Shown here piece by piece: positions 40,626 to 49,813 of a stretch of DNA of 64,000 nucleotides. Each line of letters begins with the position of its first letter. Positions within the stretch are counted from its first letter, which is position 1. Source of the DNA: Micromonospora sp. WMMD882 (GTDB taxonomy: Bacteria; Actinomycetota; Actinomycetes; Mycobacteriales; Micromonosporaceae); the NCBI RefSeq assembly GCF_027497255.1, contig NZ_CP114903.1:992001-1056000 (forward strand), read 5' to 3'. The notes beneath the pieces were generated by a model that saw only the letters and a list, made by a program, of their open reading frames with translations, was not told where the DNA came from and did no database searches. The position numbers and the translations under genes are program-made.

Positions 40626-41159
40626 GGCCACCTGGGCCGTCCTCGACCGTTCGACGCGTCGGGCCAGGTCCCGCACCCGGGGGTCGCCGACCTCCAGGTG
40701 GGCCCGGGCGAGGTCCGCCGTCGCGCCCTGGTGCGCGCGGAGCAGGTCGCGCAGCAGGCGGTCGACAGCGCCGTCCGGGGCGGTCCGCAGCCGTTCCAGC
40801 GGGTCCGCGCCGTCCGTGACGCCGTGGTCGTGCCGGTGGGCCGGGACGGAGGCGTGCGTCCCGGCCTCCCGCAGCCAGCCGCGTACGGTGGCCAGCTCGT
40901 CGGACTCGGTGGACTCGATCGCGGCGGCGAGGGTGCGTAGCTGCGGGTCGGCCAGCCGGCCCCGGGCCAGCCGCACCAGCGCCAGGGTCTGCTCGACGTG
41001 GCTGGCCAGGTTGGTCAGGAAGACCACGTCGAGGCCGCTCAGCGTGGCCCCGGCCACCGTTGTCGGCCCGGGCCGTGGGGGCGGGTCCGGGGTGGTGGCC
41101 GGCGCGCATCCGGCGACCGCCAGCAGCCCGGCGAGCAGTATGGCCGGCAGCCGGGTCAC
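40515..41159 (-). CDS. DUF305-like lipoprotein
   Basis: 214 aa. Signal with lipobox LAVAGC near residue 17. Two similar four-helix-bundle halves: FLTNLASHVEQTLALVRLARGRLADPQLRTLAAAIESTESDELATVRGWL and later LLRDLLRAHQGATADLARAHLEVGDPRVRDLARRVERSRTAQVALL, as in DUF305, though the usual Met-rich copper-like motifs are reduced to single His (SHVEQ, AHQGA). An internal HRHDHG could bind metal. GTG 41159 start. The C-terminal 35 codons overlap the convergent NTPase gene. Confidence 0.7.
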   Translation of the reverse strand: MTRLPAILLAGLLAVAGCAPATTPDPPPRPGPTTVAGATLSGLDVVFLTNLASHVEQTLALVRLARGRLADPQLRTLAAAIESTESDELATVRGWLREAGTHASVPAHRHDHGVTDGADPLERLRTAPDGAVDRLLRDLLRAHQGATADLARAHLEVGDPRVRDLARRVERSRTAQVALLADLPAGVGRPSGGEQQGRRPADRTGPPRVDGDGT

Positions 41160-41193
41160 CGTGGCGCTCCGGTCCACCCCGGGCCCCGGCCGG

Positions 41194-41952
41194 TCAGACC
41201 TGGGTCCACAGCGCCGGCACGTAGGGCGGCTCCCAGCCGGGGAGCGCGGTGTGCGCCTGCCGGCAGCGGTAGGTCGCCCCGCCGTAGGTGACCTGGTCGC
41301 CGACCTGGTACGTCCGGCCCGCCGTCCAGGTTCCGCCGGAGGCCGGCGGGGTGGGCGTGGGGCTGGTCGTCGGGGGCGGTGTGGTCGGGGCCGGTGTGGT
41401 CGGACGCGGAGTGGGCGTGGGCGTGGGGGACGGGGTGCCACCGCCACCGATCTGCAGGTCGACGCAGGCGTAGAACGCGTTGGCGGTGTCCGCGATGTTC
41501 CACACGGCGAGGACCTTCTGCCGACCGGACCAGCCGGACAGGTTGACGGTGTGCGAGACGGTGGCGCCGGGCTGTTGGCCGCCGCCGTTGACGACCGCCA
41601 CCCGGGTGCTGCCGATGAAGTACTCCCAGTTGCTGGTGGCGTGCCGGGCGGTGTTCGTCCAGGTGAACGTCACCGACGAGCCGACCGAGGTGGCGGGCCA
41701 GCCCCGGCTGTCGTCGTCGAGCACGGCGAAGTGGGAGATTCCCGCGTGGCAGCTCCGTAGCCCCTTCGGGCCCTCGACGCTCTGCGGCTCGTACCTGATC
41801 TGCCCGCAGTCCGGGACCCGGCCCTGCGCGCAGAGCGCCTGACGGCTCGGCGGACCCGAGACGTAGCCGTGCGCCTGCGCGGGGGCGCCGACGGCCAGGG
41901 TGGTGGCGATCGCTCCGGTCGCCACCAGCGGGAGGGTGAGTGCTCGACGCAT
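41194..41952 (-). CDS. AA10 lytic polysaccharide monooxygenase with chitin-binding module
   Basis: 252 aa. Signal peptide ends ...GAPAQA, leaving His28 (HGYVSGPPSRQALC) as the mature N-terminal residue of the copper histidine brace; the second His is His104 in NTARHATSNW. A Pro/Thr linker (about 172-205) leads to a CBM5/12-type module (TWTAGRTYQVGDQVTYGGATYRCRQAHTALPGWEPP) with exposed aromatic residues. Oxidatively cleaves crystalline chitin (or cellulose) and so complements the GH18 chitinase at 21054. An AT-rich region with GTTAAC lies directly upstream (41995-42025). Confidence 0.92.
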   Translation of the reverse strand: MRRALTLPLVATGAIATTLAVGAPAQAHGYVSGPPSRQALCAQGRVPDCGQIRYEPQSVEGPKGLRSCHAGISHFAVLDDDSRGWPATSVGSSVTFTWTNTARHATSNWEYFIGSTRVAVVNGGGQQPGATVSHTVNLSGWSGRQKVLAVWNIADTANAFYACVDLQIGGGGTPSPTPTPTPRPTTPAPTTPPPTTSPTPTPPASGGTWTAGRTYQVGDQVTYGGATYRCRQAHTALPGWEPPYVPALWTQV

Positions 41953-42069
41953 GGTGTCAGCTCCTTGGGTGTCTGGGCTGGGTGAGGTGACACCACGGTA
42001 AATTAAACCTTGTTAACAGTAAAGATGGTTGCCAATATCGACCTGCGGCCCGGACCACGCCGGGCACGA

Positions 42070-42103
42070 CCGGTCCCCACGGCCGGAGCGCCGCGGGGAC
42101 CGG
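42070..42103 (-). terminator. Hairpin downstream of the SulP gene
   Basis: CCGGTCCCC / GGGGACCGG, 9-bp perfect stem with a 16-nt loop, 47 bp after the SulP stop and ahead of the LPMO promoter region. Confidence 0.6.
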
Positions 42104-42149
42104 CGGGAAGCGGAGACGGCCACGCCCGAAACCACGGGACGGCGTCCAC

Positions 42150-43697
42150 TCAGGACCTGTCGGCCGCGCTCCCGCTCGGCGGCCCCGACGCGACCCTCCG
42201 CACCGGGCCGTCCCCCGCCGGCCGGGGGGAGACGATCTGCACCGGCACGTCCGCGCTGGCGTTGTGCGTCGCGATCCAGGTGTCCAACGCGGTACGGCAG
42301 GCGAGGTCCGCGTGCCGCAGACCGCGCAGGTCCAGCCGGACGGTCCGGTCGGCCGGCAACCCGTTGAGCGTGGGGAGGATGGTCGGCAGCCGGAGGAACG
42401 TCGCGTTGCCGGAGATCGTCACCTCGATCGGGCCCGGTCGCCCGTCGTGCACCGTGACCCGCACGTGCGAGGTCTCCCAGGCGGCCTTCACCACCGACAG
42501 TCCCAGGCCGACGAGCACGCCGGTGAACATGTCGGTGGTGACGATCGCCGTGGCCGTCACCGTCAGGATCACCGCCTCGCCCCGGTGCTCCCGCCACAGT
42601 GGCGGCAGCGCGCCCACCGGGAGCAGCTTCACGCCGGCGTGGACGAGCACGGCGGCCAGCGCCGGCAACGGGATCAGCCCGATCAGGTCGGGCACGGCGG
42701 CGGTGAACAGCAACAGCCACAGTCCGTGCAGCACCCGGGACGCCTTCGTCCGCGCGCCGGCCCGGACGTTGGCGGAGCTGCGGACGATGACCGCGGTCAT
42801 CGGCAGCGCGCCGAGCAGGCCGCACACCGTGTTGCCGGCGCCCTGGGCCACCAGCTCCCGGTCGAAGTCGGTGCGCGGCCCCTGGTGCAACCGGTCCACG
42901 GCCGCCGCGCTGAACAGGCTCTCCGCCGAGGCGACCAGCGTGAACGTGGCGACGGTGGCGAGCATGCCGAGGTCGGCCAGGTCGCCCCAGTGCCCGAACG
43001 AGGGCTGCACCACCTCGAACAGGCCCGTCACCCGGATGGTGTCCACGGGCAACCCGAACACGGCCGTCACCCCGGCCGCGGCGACCACCGCCACCAGCGC
43101 GCCGGGCACCACCCGCAGCCGGCCCGGCAGGGCGTCCCAGAGCAGCATGACCGCCATGGTGGCCACGCCCACCCCGAGGGCGAGCCGGGCCGTCGCCGAG
43201 GCGCCGAGCGAACCGGCCAGCTCCGGCAGCCCAGCCAGCGCGCCGACGCCGGAGTGCGGCGCGACGCCACCGGCCAGGACGTGGAGCTGACCGACGATCA
43301 GCAGCAGGCCGATCCCGGCCAGCATGCCCTGCACCACGGCCACGGAGATGGCCCGGAACCACCGGCCGAGCCGGAACAGGCCCAGACCGATCTGGAGCAG
43401 CCCGGCGAGCAGCACGATCGTGCCGAGGCCGGCCAGGCCGTAGCGGTCCACGGCCTCGGCGACCAGCACGGTCAGACCGGCAGCGGGGCCGCTGACCTGG
43501 AGGCTGCTGCCGGGCAGCAGACCGACGAGCAGACCGCCGACGACGCCGGTGACCAGGCCGAGCTCGGCCGGGACGCCGGAGGCGACGGCGATCCCCACGC
43601 ACAGGGGCAACGCGACGAGGAAGACGACGAGGGAGGCGGACAGGTCGGCGCGGAGGGCGCGCCGGGTGGAGACGGAGGGCAGGAGGGCAGACCGCAT
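42150..43697 (-). CDS. SulP-family anion transporter with STAS domain
   Basis: 515 aa. About 10-12 transmembrane helices with the SulP signatures VVFLVALPLCVGIAVASGVPAELGLVTGVVGG and SGPAAGLTVLVAEAV, and ALPMTAVIVRSSANVRAGARTKASRVLHG. The C-terminal 95 residues form a STAS domain (EVTISGNATFLRLPTILPTLNGLPADRTVRLDLRGL). Members move sulfate, bicarbonate or dicarboxylates; the substrate cannot be chosen here because no carbonic anhydrase or sulfate gene is adjacent. Monocistronic. Confidence 0.88.
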   Translation of the reverse strand: MRSALLPSVSTRRALRADLSASLVVFLVALPLCVGIAVASGVPAELGLVTGVVGGLLVGLLPGSSLQVSGPAAGLTVLVAEAVDRYGLAGLGTIVLLAGLLQIGLGLFRLGRWFRAISVAVVQGMLAGIGLLLIVGQLHVLAGGVAPHSGVGALAGLPELAGSLGASATARLALGVGVATMAVMLLWDALPGRLRVVPGALVAVVAAAGVTAVFGLPVDTIRVTGLFEVVQPSFGHWGDLADLGMLATVATFTLVASAESLFSAAAVDRLHQGPRTDFDRELVAQGAGNTVCGLLGALPMTAVIVRSSANVRAGARTKASRVLHGLWLLLFTAAVPDLIGLIPLPALAAVLVHAGVKLLPVGALPPLWREHRGEAVILTVTATAIVTTDMFTGVLVGLGLSVVKAAWETSHVRVTVHDGRPGPIEVTISGNATFLRLPTILPTLNGLPADRTVRLDLRGLRHADLACRTALDTWIATHNASADVPVQIVSPRPAGDGPVRRVASGPPSGSAADRS

Positions 43698-43845
43698 GGC
43701 TCACATCCGGAAAAGTCGGCGGGGGAGAGAACGTGGCTACGCCCCGTCCGTCGCCGGCCGACGCAGGTGTCGGCGTCGGCCGGCGGCACGGGCGGGAGGC
43801 GTAAGACGGCAGGACGGTTGGTGGTGGGCTCTGGAGCCGCACCCG

Positions 43846-44301
43846 TCAGCAGCGCAACACGCTCAGCCAGATGTGGTCGGGAGTGGAACCGCCGGAACGG
43901 GGCCGCCGGTCGACGCCGCCGTCGCCACGGACGTCCGGGCGGGGAGGCGTCAGGGCCTGGTGCGCCACCGGATCGCGGCGGTCGGTCGACTGGACACCCC
44001 GGCCCCCGGGGCGGACGACCGACCCGCACGTCGTGTCACCGCAGCCCGTGGCCAGGGCGCCGACCGGCGACCCGGCGCGTCGTTGCGCGGGCTTCCACCC
44101 GTCGGCCCGGCCGGGCGGTGAGACCCGGACGGCGGGGGCCGGCGGGACGACGGGCCGGGCCACCGACGGGCCGGTGGCCACCCGGGCGGACTCGACGGCC
44201 GCCCCGGGCGTCGGCGGGGCGACCGGCCGGCAGGCGAGGACCACGTGCACGAGGACCGCCCCGGCGAGCAGCGTGGCGAGGGCGACGAGTCTGCCGTGCA
44301 C
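43846..44301 (-). CDS. Small secreted or membrane-anchored protein, unknown
   Basis: 151 aa. GTG 44301 has GGGGAGGG six to eight bases upstream. N-terminal hydrophobic segment (LVALATLLAGAVLVHVVLAC) could be a lipoprotein signal or anchor; the remainder is Pro/Arg-rich with Cys pair GCGDTTCGS and no recognised domain. Codon use is similar to neighbours. Real but uncharacterised is the best reading; a spurious frame is possible. Confidence 0.45.
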   Translation of the reverse strand: MHGRLVALATLLAGAVLVHVVLACRPVAPPTPGAAVESARVATGPSVARPVVPPAPAVRVSPPGRADGWKPAQRRAGSPVGALATGCGDTTCGSVVRPGGRGVQSTDRRDPVAHQALTPPRPDVRGDGGVDRRPRSGGSTPDHIWLSVLRC

Positions 44302-44531
44302 CGCGTACCCTCCCCAGGCCGGGCGTGCCCGCGCGACCGCACGGACACGTCACCCGGACCAACCCGCCGTCGGGGCGATCGGTTACGCCCGCCACCCCGC
44401 CGGACCCGCCGTCCGCGTCACCGCCACCAGGCCGTGGCCCGCGTCGCCGGTTGGTGGAGGTCCCGGCCGGAGAGGGAGACTCGTCCCGCGCGGCCGACGC
44501 CGCGCCGGTGGCACGGAAAGGCGGACGGCAC

Positions 44532-45320
44532 ATGGGGCAGCAGCACCCCCCGATCGGACGGGCCGCGGCCCTGCTCGGCCAGGCCCGACGGGTGGTGATC
44601 TTCACCGGGGCGGGCATGTCGGCGGAGAGCGGCGTGCCGACCTTCCGGGACGCCCTCACCGGCCTGTGGCGGCAGTTCGACGCGCAGACGCTGGCCACCC
44701 CGGAGGCGTTCCGGGCCGACCCCGCCCTGGTCTGGGGTTGGTACGAGTGGCGGCGTCACCTGGTGAGTCGGGCCGAGCCGCACGCCGGCCACCGGGCGGT
44801 GTCCGCCATCCAGTCGCGCGTCCCACATGCCGTCCTGGTCACGCAGAACGTCGACGACCTCCACGAGCGGGCCGGCGCGGTCGACCCGCTGCACCTGCAC
44901 GGCAGCCTGTTCGCCCCGCGCTGCTCGGCCTGCGCGCGTCCGGCGTCCGTCCCCGACGACGGCACGACGGAGGCCGGGCCGACCGGGGGACGGGTGCCGC
45001 CACCTGGCTGCGTCCGGTGCTCAGCTCCGGTCCGGCCCGGCGTGGTGTGGTTCGGCGAGGAGTTGCCCCGGGCGGCTCTGGCCGCCGCGGTCGAGGCAGT
45101 CTCCTCCTGTGACCTGCTGGTGACGGTCGGCACGTCCGGCCTGGTGTACCCGGCGGCCGAGCTGCCCCACGCGGCGGCCCGGCTCGGCGCGACCGTGATC
45201 CAGGTCAACCCGGAGGAGACCCCGGTGGACGCGGTCGCCGAGGTCAACCTGCGCGGCCCGGCCGCCCGGGTCCTGCCGGCGCTCGTCGAGGCCACCTGGG
45301 GCGACACCGGCCGCCGCTGA
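44532..45320 (+). CDS. Sirtuin NAD-dependent protein deacylase
   Basis: 262 aa. GAGMSAESGVPTFRD (residues about 26-40), WYEWRR with the Tyr-x-x-Arg pair that selects succinyl/malonyl groups in class III sirtuins, TQNVDDLH, catalytic His in LHLHGS, a zinc ribbon (CSAC ... CVRC), VVWFGEELP and VTVGTSGLVYPAAELP. Removes acyl groups from lysines using NAD. ATG 44532; ribosome binding site GGAAAGGCGG. Followed at once by a 17-bp hairpin terminator. Confidence 0.92.
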   Translation: MGQQHPPIGRAAALLGQARRVVIFTGAGMSAESGVPTFRDALTGLWRQFDAQTLATPEAFRADPALVWGWYEWRRHLVSRAEPHAGHRAVSAIQSRVPHAVLVTQNVDDLHERAGAVDPLHLHGSLFAPRCSACARPASVPDDGTTEAGPTGGRVPPPGCVRCSAPVRPGVVWFGEELPRAALAAAVEAVSSCDLLVTVGTSGLVYPAAELPHAAARLGATVIQVNPEETPVDAVAEVNLRGPAARVLPALVEATWGDTGRR

Positions 45321-45358
45321 CGGTACGGCGTGGACCGCGGCCGGTCCACGCCGTACCG
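45321..45358. terminator. Perfect 17-bp stem terminator
   Basis: CGGTACGGCGTGGACCG / CGGTCCACGCCGTACCG with a CGGC tetraloop, starting on the base after the sirtuin stop and ending 7 bp before the stop of the convergent collagen-like gene. One of the strongest stems in the window; no U-tract. Confidence 0.8.
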
Positions 45359-45365
45359 CCCGGTG

Positions 45366-46934
45366 TCAGTCGCCGCAGCCGCGCGGCCCGTCAGCGGTGA
45401 GGTCGGCCAGCGAGCAGACCTTCACCAGCGGGTAGTACGGACCCATGATGGTCGCGGCGGTCTCCGCCGGGCTGTCCACCGGCACGTTCGCGGTGGAGTG
45501 CGGGAAACCGGCGACGGGCAGCAGGTTCCGCAGCAGGACCAGGTGCGGGGTGGTCGGGTACGACACGGAGAACGGCAGGAAGGTGACGTCCCGGACTGTC
45601 TCGATGGTCGACCGTTGCTGCTCGGTGCCGAGCACGTAGGTGTAGTAACCGTGGTGGTCGAGTCGGGTGTCGTCGTCGTAGCGGCATCCGTAGCTGGTGG
45701 GCGCGTCGGCGAACCGGTTGATCACCACAGGCTTGTACTGGCCGCCCAGGTTGGTGCACATCGACCAGTACCGGACGTCGGTGTGCCGGCGGGGCCAGAC
45801 CCCGGGGTGGGTGCCGGAGACCGGGCGGGGCGCCCGACCCCGGATCACCACGACCTGGTCCGCGCCGGGCGCGGTGAGCCAGGTGCCGAGGTACGCGTTG
45901 TCCGGGTTCGGGGCGAGGTTGTCCACCTCCGAGGTACGGACGAAAAGCTTCTCCCCGCTTGGTCCGGGAGGTCCGGGAGGTCCGGGAGGTCCGGGAGGTC
46001 CGGGAGGTCCGGGAGGTCCGGGAGGTCCGGGAGGTCCGGGAGGTCCGGGAGGTCCGGGAGGTCCGGGAGGTCCGGGAGGTCCGGGAGGTCCGGGAGGTCC
46101 GGGAGGTCCGGGGGGCCCGGGAGGTCCGGGGGGCCCGGGAGGTCCGGGGGGCCCGGGAGGCCCGGGGGGCCCGGGAGGTCCGGGAGGTCCGGGAGGTCCG
46201 GGAGGCCCGGCGTGCGGGGGACGGCCCGGCCCGCCGGAGGCGACGGAGTCGGACGACCGCTTTGCCGTGGACGTGGTCGCGGCCGGCGATGGCGGGACCG
46301 CCGCCGTGGGAGGGCACAGGGGCAGCGTGGTCGACACGCCGTCCTGGGTGAGGGTCACGGTCGGCAGGGCCACCGTCGCGTCGCCCCCGGTGGGCAGGTA
46401 GACGCGGAAGATCACCGATGCCTTCGCGCCGGCCGGCGCGTCGGACCGGGCCAGCGGGAGCCGGTTGACCTCCCCCGGCGACACCTCCGGGGTGATCCTG
46501 ATGGTGAACCGACCACCCGGGGCGGCAGCCGTCTGCCAGGGGTTGGCGCTGCCCGCGTCCGGGGCGATCAGGTAATCAGGCAGGCTGGAACTGACGCCAT
46601 CGCGGGTAAAGGGGGACGGCTTGTCGTCATAGACGTTGAAAGACGCGTAACGGGCGTCCGGGAAAACCCCGGAAATGGTGATCTCCAACCCCGGGGTGAC
46701 CGGATAGACGGTCGACCAGTAAGTGGCCGCGCTGTCCGGCCAGTAGGCGTTCAAGCCCGTCACGCCGTACTTCGAGGCCCACGAGCAGGTTGGCATGGCG
46801 ACGTCCGCGGCTGCGGCCGGTTGCGCGCCAACCGGGGCGACCGCCAGGGAAGATGTCAACGCGAGCAGCCCGAACACGGCCAGGATCGGGCGGCGCGTAG
46901 ACGGCGCGGCCCTTTTCGGAACGGCTGGTTTCAT
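45366..46934 (-). CDS. Secreted protein with a collagen-like Gly-Pro-Pro block
   Basis: 522 aa. Signal peptide (about 1-37: [28 protein letters not shown]...). The N-terminal domain (about 38-240) is rich in beta strands ([29 protein letters not shown]), followed by roughly 28 Gly-Pro-Pro triplets and [10 protein letters not shown], then a C-terminal domain of about 180 residues with [19 protein letters not shown] and [11 protein letters not shown]. The flanking domains look like two parts of one fold interrupted by the triplet block, since N- and C-terminal pieces both resemble DUF-type secreted esterase/lectin-like proteins. GPP triplets predict a stable triple helix. ATG 46934 starts the signal. 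Confidence 0.75.
   Translation of the reverse strand: MKPAVPKRAAPSTRRPILAVFGLLALTSSLAVAPVGAQPAAAADVAMPTCSWASKYGVTGLNAYWPDSAATYWSTVYPVTPGLEITISGVFPDARYASFNVYDDKPSPFTRDGVSSSLPDYLIAPDAGSANPWQTAAAPGGRFTIRITPEVSPGEVNRLPLARSDAPAGAKASVIFRVYLPTGGDATVALPTVTLTQDGVSTTLPLCPPTAAVPPSPAATTSTAKRSSDSVASGGPGRPPHAGPPGPPGPPGPPGPPGPPGPPGPPGPPGPPGPPGPPGPPGPPGPPGPPGPPGPPGPPGPPGPPGPPGPPGPPGPPGPPGPPGPSGEKLFVRTSEVDNLAPNPDNAYLGTWLTAPGADQVVVIRGRAPRPVSGTHPGVWPRRHTDVRYWSMCTNLGGQYKPVVINRFADAPTSYGCRYDDDTRLDHHGYYTYVLGTEQQRSTIETVRDVTFLPFSVSYPTTPHLVLLRNLLPVAGFPHSTANVPVDSPAETAATIMGPYYPLVKVCSLADLTADGPRGCGD
45961..46209. repeat. 9-bp tandem array coding for (Gly-Pro-Pro)n
   Basis: About 27.7 copies of the nonamer GGTCCGGGA (plus strand) with a cluster of GGTCCGGGG/GGCCCGGGA variants at 46108-46175. 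All length changes are multiples of 9, so the frame of the minus-strand gene is preserved. A tract of this kind can vary in length by slippage. Confidence 0.95.
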
Positions 46935-47269
46935 GCGTCGACTTGACCATACGTAGATGTCGGCCAAGTAACGTCTGAGGTCAGCGGCGAATGGTTTCGG
47001 CCGTCGGGTTTCCGGCTCGTTACCGATGGAACTTCCACACCCTGCCCTGCGGATCGCGCATCATGATCTGTTGTCACGACACGCACATAAAATAGCGACA
47101 AGGCCATGATCGACACGAAAGGGGCGGGTAGGTCGTCGGTCGCCGGCCGGGCGCACCACCCGCCGGTCGCCGGCCGGAGGTTCGGACCGTCGCACGCCGT
47201 ATCCTGCACCGCGAGCAGACCACGGCCCCTGACGTCCGGGCCGGACGCCCGTCCGGCGCCGACGCCCGA
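46935..47269. other. Divergent intergenic region without a gene
   Basis: 335 bases between the collagen-like gene and the acetyltransferase gene. Contains AT-rich ACGCACATAAAATAGCG (around 47081-47097), which may include promoter elements, and a repeated CGGTCGCCGGCCGG at 47128-47175. No protein-coding frame with a ribosome binding site was seen. Confidence 0.5.
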
Positions 47270-47287
47270 ATGGAACGGATCCCGTTG

Positions 47288-47785
47288 ATGGTCGACGTCA
47301 CCGTCCGCCCGATGACCCCGCAGGACGCCGACGCGGTCCTGGCCGTCTACCAGGCCGGTCTGGACGACGGCGACGCCAGCTTCGAGACGACCGCGCCCAC
47401 CTGGGCCGAGTTCGACGCCGGTCGCCGGCCCGACCACCGCTTCGTCGCCGTGGACCCCGGTGGCCGGGTGCTCGGCTGGGTCGCCGTGTCGCCGACCTCG
47501 AACCGCGCCGTCTACGCCGGCGTGGTCGAGCACTCGGTCTACGTCGCGCCGACCGCCCGGGGACGCGGCGTGGCCCGCCTGCTGCTGGAAACCCTGGTCG
47601 GGTCCACCGAGGCGGCCGGCATCTGGACCATCCAGTCCGGCGTCTTCCCCGAGAACACGGCCAGCATCGAACTGCACCGCCGCGCCGGCTTCCGGACCAT
47701 CGGCGTCCGCGAGCGGATCGGCCGGCGACACGGACGCTGGCGCGACGTGCTCCTGCTCGAACGCCGCAGCCCCACCGTCACCTGA
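47288..47785 (+). CDS. GNAT N-acetyltransferase (Pat/MnaT-like)
   Basis: 165 aa from ATG 47288 (an in-frame ATG at 47270 is an alternative). VTVRPMTPQDADAVLAVY, the acceptor-binding ASFETTAPTWAEFD, VEHSVYVAPTARGRGVARLLLETL (acetyl-CoA pyrophosphate loop RGRGVA) and GFRTIGVRERIGRRHGRWRDVLLLER match the phosphinothricin/methionine-sulfoximine acetyltransferase group. It would acetylate a free amino group of a toxic amino-acid analogue or amino acid. Monocistronic. Confidence 0.85.
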   Translation: MVDVTVRPMTPQDADAVLAVYQAGLDDGDASFETTAPTWAEFDAGRRPDHRFVAVDPGGRVLGWVAVSPTSNRAVYAGVVEHSVYVAPTARGRGVARLLLETLVGSTEAAGIWTIQSGVFPENTASIELHRRAGFRTIGVRERIGRRHGRWRDVLLLERRSPTVT

Positions 47786-47833
47786 CCACCCGGCGGCTGC
47801 CCGGCCACCGTCGGCGGCCAGCAGCGGGGGGGC

Positions 47834-48664
47834 TCAGTCGTCGGTCGGCAGGACCACGTCGGGCAGGTGCGCCAGGCCCTGGACGGCGGTGACGGCGGCG
47901 TAGCCGTCGGCCAGCAGGGCCAGGTCGGTGCCGGGCAGGCGACGGCCGCCGTTCTCCTCGACGGACGTACGGACGTAACCCTCACCGGTCTCGGCCACCG
48001 TCATCTGCACCTGGCCGAACGGGGCCAGGGTGGCCTGCCGTAGCCCGGCCACCTCTGCCGCCGGCAGGTCGGGCACGTTGAGGTTCAGCACCGTTCCCGG
48101 CGCCGCGTCCAGCAGCCAGGGCAGCAGCCGGCCGGCCAGGTCCGCTGCCGTCGCCCAGTGCCGGCTCTCGTCGTCGACCTGGTCCAGCACGGCGATCGCC
48201 GCGCCGCCGCTGCCCGCGCTCGCCGCCGTGGGCGTCAGCACGTCCAACGACACGGCCAGCGCGCGGGCGCCGTTGTTGCCGGCGGTCAGCGCCGCGCCCA
48301 CCGTGCCCGAGTGCAGGATCGCGTACCCGGCGTTGGCGCCCCGGTTGATGCCGGACAGGACCAGGTCCGGCGGCGGGCCGAACACCCCCAGCCCGGCCAG
48401 CACCGCGATGTAGGCCGGTGAGGCGGCGACACCGTACGCCGGCACCCCGGGCAGCCCGGCCAGCTCCGTCCCGGTGAACACCACGCGCCCCTCGTCGGTC
48501 ACCGCGGACAGCGCCGCGCTCATGCCGCTCGCCTCCTCCCGGGGCGCGGCCACCACCACGTCCGCGCCCCGGTCGTACGCGGCGCGGGCGAGCCAGCGGA
48601 TGCCGGGCGCGTGCACGCCGTCGTCGTTGGTCACCAGCACCCGGGCCGGCCGGTCACCGGTCAC
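47834..48664 (-). CDS. surE: SurE-type 5'/3'-nucleotidase
   Basis: 276 aa. RVLVTNDDGVHAPGIRWLA carries the DD metal site; AAPREEASGMSAALS, PDLVLSGINRGANAG and LHSGTVGAALTAGNNGARALAVSLD are the conserved SurE blocks. Dephosphorylates nucleoside monophosphates in a metal-dependent way. ATG 48664 overlaps the upstream PfkB gene by 11 bp, making a two-gene operon that might link nucleoside/sugar phosphate salvage. Confidence 0.9.
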   Translation of the reverse strand: MTGDRPARVLVTNDDGVHAPGIRWLARAAYDRGADVVVAAPREEASGMSAALSAVTDEGRVVFTGTELAGLPGVPAYGVAASPAYIAVLAGLGVFGPPPDLVLSGINRGANAGYAILHSGTVGAALTAGNNGARALAVSLDVLTPTAASAGSGGAAIAVLDQVDDESRHWATAADLAGRLLPWLLDAAPGTVLNLNVPDLPAAEVAGLRQATLAPFGQVQMTVAETGEGYVRTSVEENGGRRLPGTDLALLADGYAAVTAVQGLAHLPDVVLPTDD

Positions 48665-49634
48665 CGTCGTCCCCCTCCGCCCCGTCGTTCTCCGCCCCGT
48701 GCCCCTCCGACTCGTCGAGCGGGACGATCCGCACCCGGTCGACGAGCTCCCGTACCGCCTCCGCGCGTCCGGTGCCCAACCCGTGCCGGGTGACGTTGAG
48801 CGCCCCGGCGGCGGCTCCGGTGCGTACCGCCTCCTCCATGTCCCCGCCCCGGGCGAGCACGGCGGCGACGCCCGCGGTCATCGAGTCGCCGGCGCCGTGG
48901 TGATCGGCCAGCTCCAGCGGGGGAGCGTGCACCAGTCGCGCCGGGCCGTCGTCGAGCAGGGCCAGCGCCGGCTCCCCGGCCCGGCTGATCAGCACCGACG
49001 TCGCGCCCTTGCGCTGCAACGCGCGTCCGGCGGCCAGCAGCGTCCCGACGCTGTCGTCGTCGGCGTACCCGTCGTCGATCAGCTCCTCGTGGCTGACCTT
49101 GAGCACGGCCACCCCGCTGTCCAGCACCGCCCTCAGGTAGTCGCCGGACAGGTCGGCCACCACGATCCCGCCGTTCGCGCTCAGGTCGGCGGCGAGCCGC
49201 CGGTAGATGTCCGGGTCCACCACGTCCGGGGAGGCCGGGCCGCTGAGCACGCTGACCGGCGCGCGCAGCCCCTCGGTCAGCGTGACGGTGTACAGGTCGT
49301 CGATGTCGTGGCGGACCATCGGCGCTCCCGGGTCCTCCGCGATCTCCGCCCGGGAGCCGTCCCGCCGGTCGTGCACGTACCAGCCGGTGGAGGCGCCGCG
49401 ACGGACGACGCGCAGTGTCACGTCCTCCTCGTCGAGGAGCCTGCCCAGGGTGTCACCGACCTCGCCGCCGAGCGACACGCACAGCGTCACGGGCACCCCC
49501 AGACAGGTGATCATGCGGGTCTGCCACACGCCCTGGCCGCCGGGGTGCAGGTGCAGCTCGACCGCGTCGGCCTGCTGCTCGATCGTCACGGTCAACAGCG
49601 GCGCCGGGGCGAAGACCATCACACGCTTGTCCAT
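48654..49634 (-). CDS. PfkB-family carbohydrate kinase (1-phosphofructokinase-like)
   Basis: 326 aa. PAPLLTVTIE and LHPGGQGVWQTRMITCLGVPVTL correspond to the FruK/LacC N-terminal substrate motif, STGWYVHDRRDGSRAEIAE is the lid region, and LADHHGAGDSMTAGVAA is the PfkB signature with the catalytic Asp. The sugar specificity is not clear, and the glutamate-rich tail (EGHGAENDGAEGDD) is unusual. ATG 49634 is used; GTG 49640 is two codons earlier. Confidence 0.8.
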   Translation of the reverse strand: MDKRVMVFAPAPLLTVTIEQQADAVELHLHPGGQGVWQTRMITCLGVPVTLCVSLGGEVGDTLGRLLDEEDVTLRVVRRGASTGWYVHDRRDGSRAEIAEDPGAPMVRHDIDDLYTVTLTEGLRAPVSVLSGPASPDVVDPDIYRRLAADLSANGGIVVADLSGDYLRAVLDSGVAVLKVSHEELIDDGYADDDSVGTLLAAGRALQRKGATSVLISRAGEPALALLDDGPARLVHAPPLELADHHGAGDSMTAGVAAVLARGGDMEEAVRTGAAAGALNVTRHGLGTGRAEAVRELVDRVRIVPLDESEGHGAENDGAEGDDGDR

Positions 49635-49813
49635 GGCCACCTACTGCCCCGGCGGCCGGCCGCTGAACCGTCCCGGCCATCCCGGCGACCGGGACGTCGG
49701 GCAGCCGCCCGTGCCCGCGTTCGGCGGGGTGGGGGCGGGGTCGGCGCGGCATGGCACGATGGCCGGTGTCCCCGGTCGGCGGGTGGCCGGGGCCCGACGA
49801 CTGGGAGTCGCCG

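Noticed and set aside
45961..46209. CRISPR-like array
   Set aside because: The repeat unit is 9 bp with no spacers and lies in a coding frame.
45697..46401. Plus-strand frame with a (Gly-Pro-Gly)-type repeat
   Set aside because: Mirror of the 9-bp repeat; the minus-strand frame has a signal peptide, GPP triplets and conserved-looking flanking domains, while the plus frame does not.
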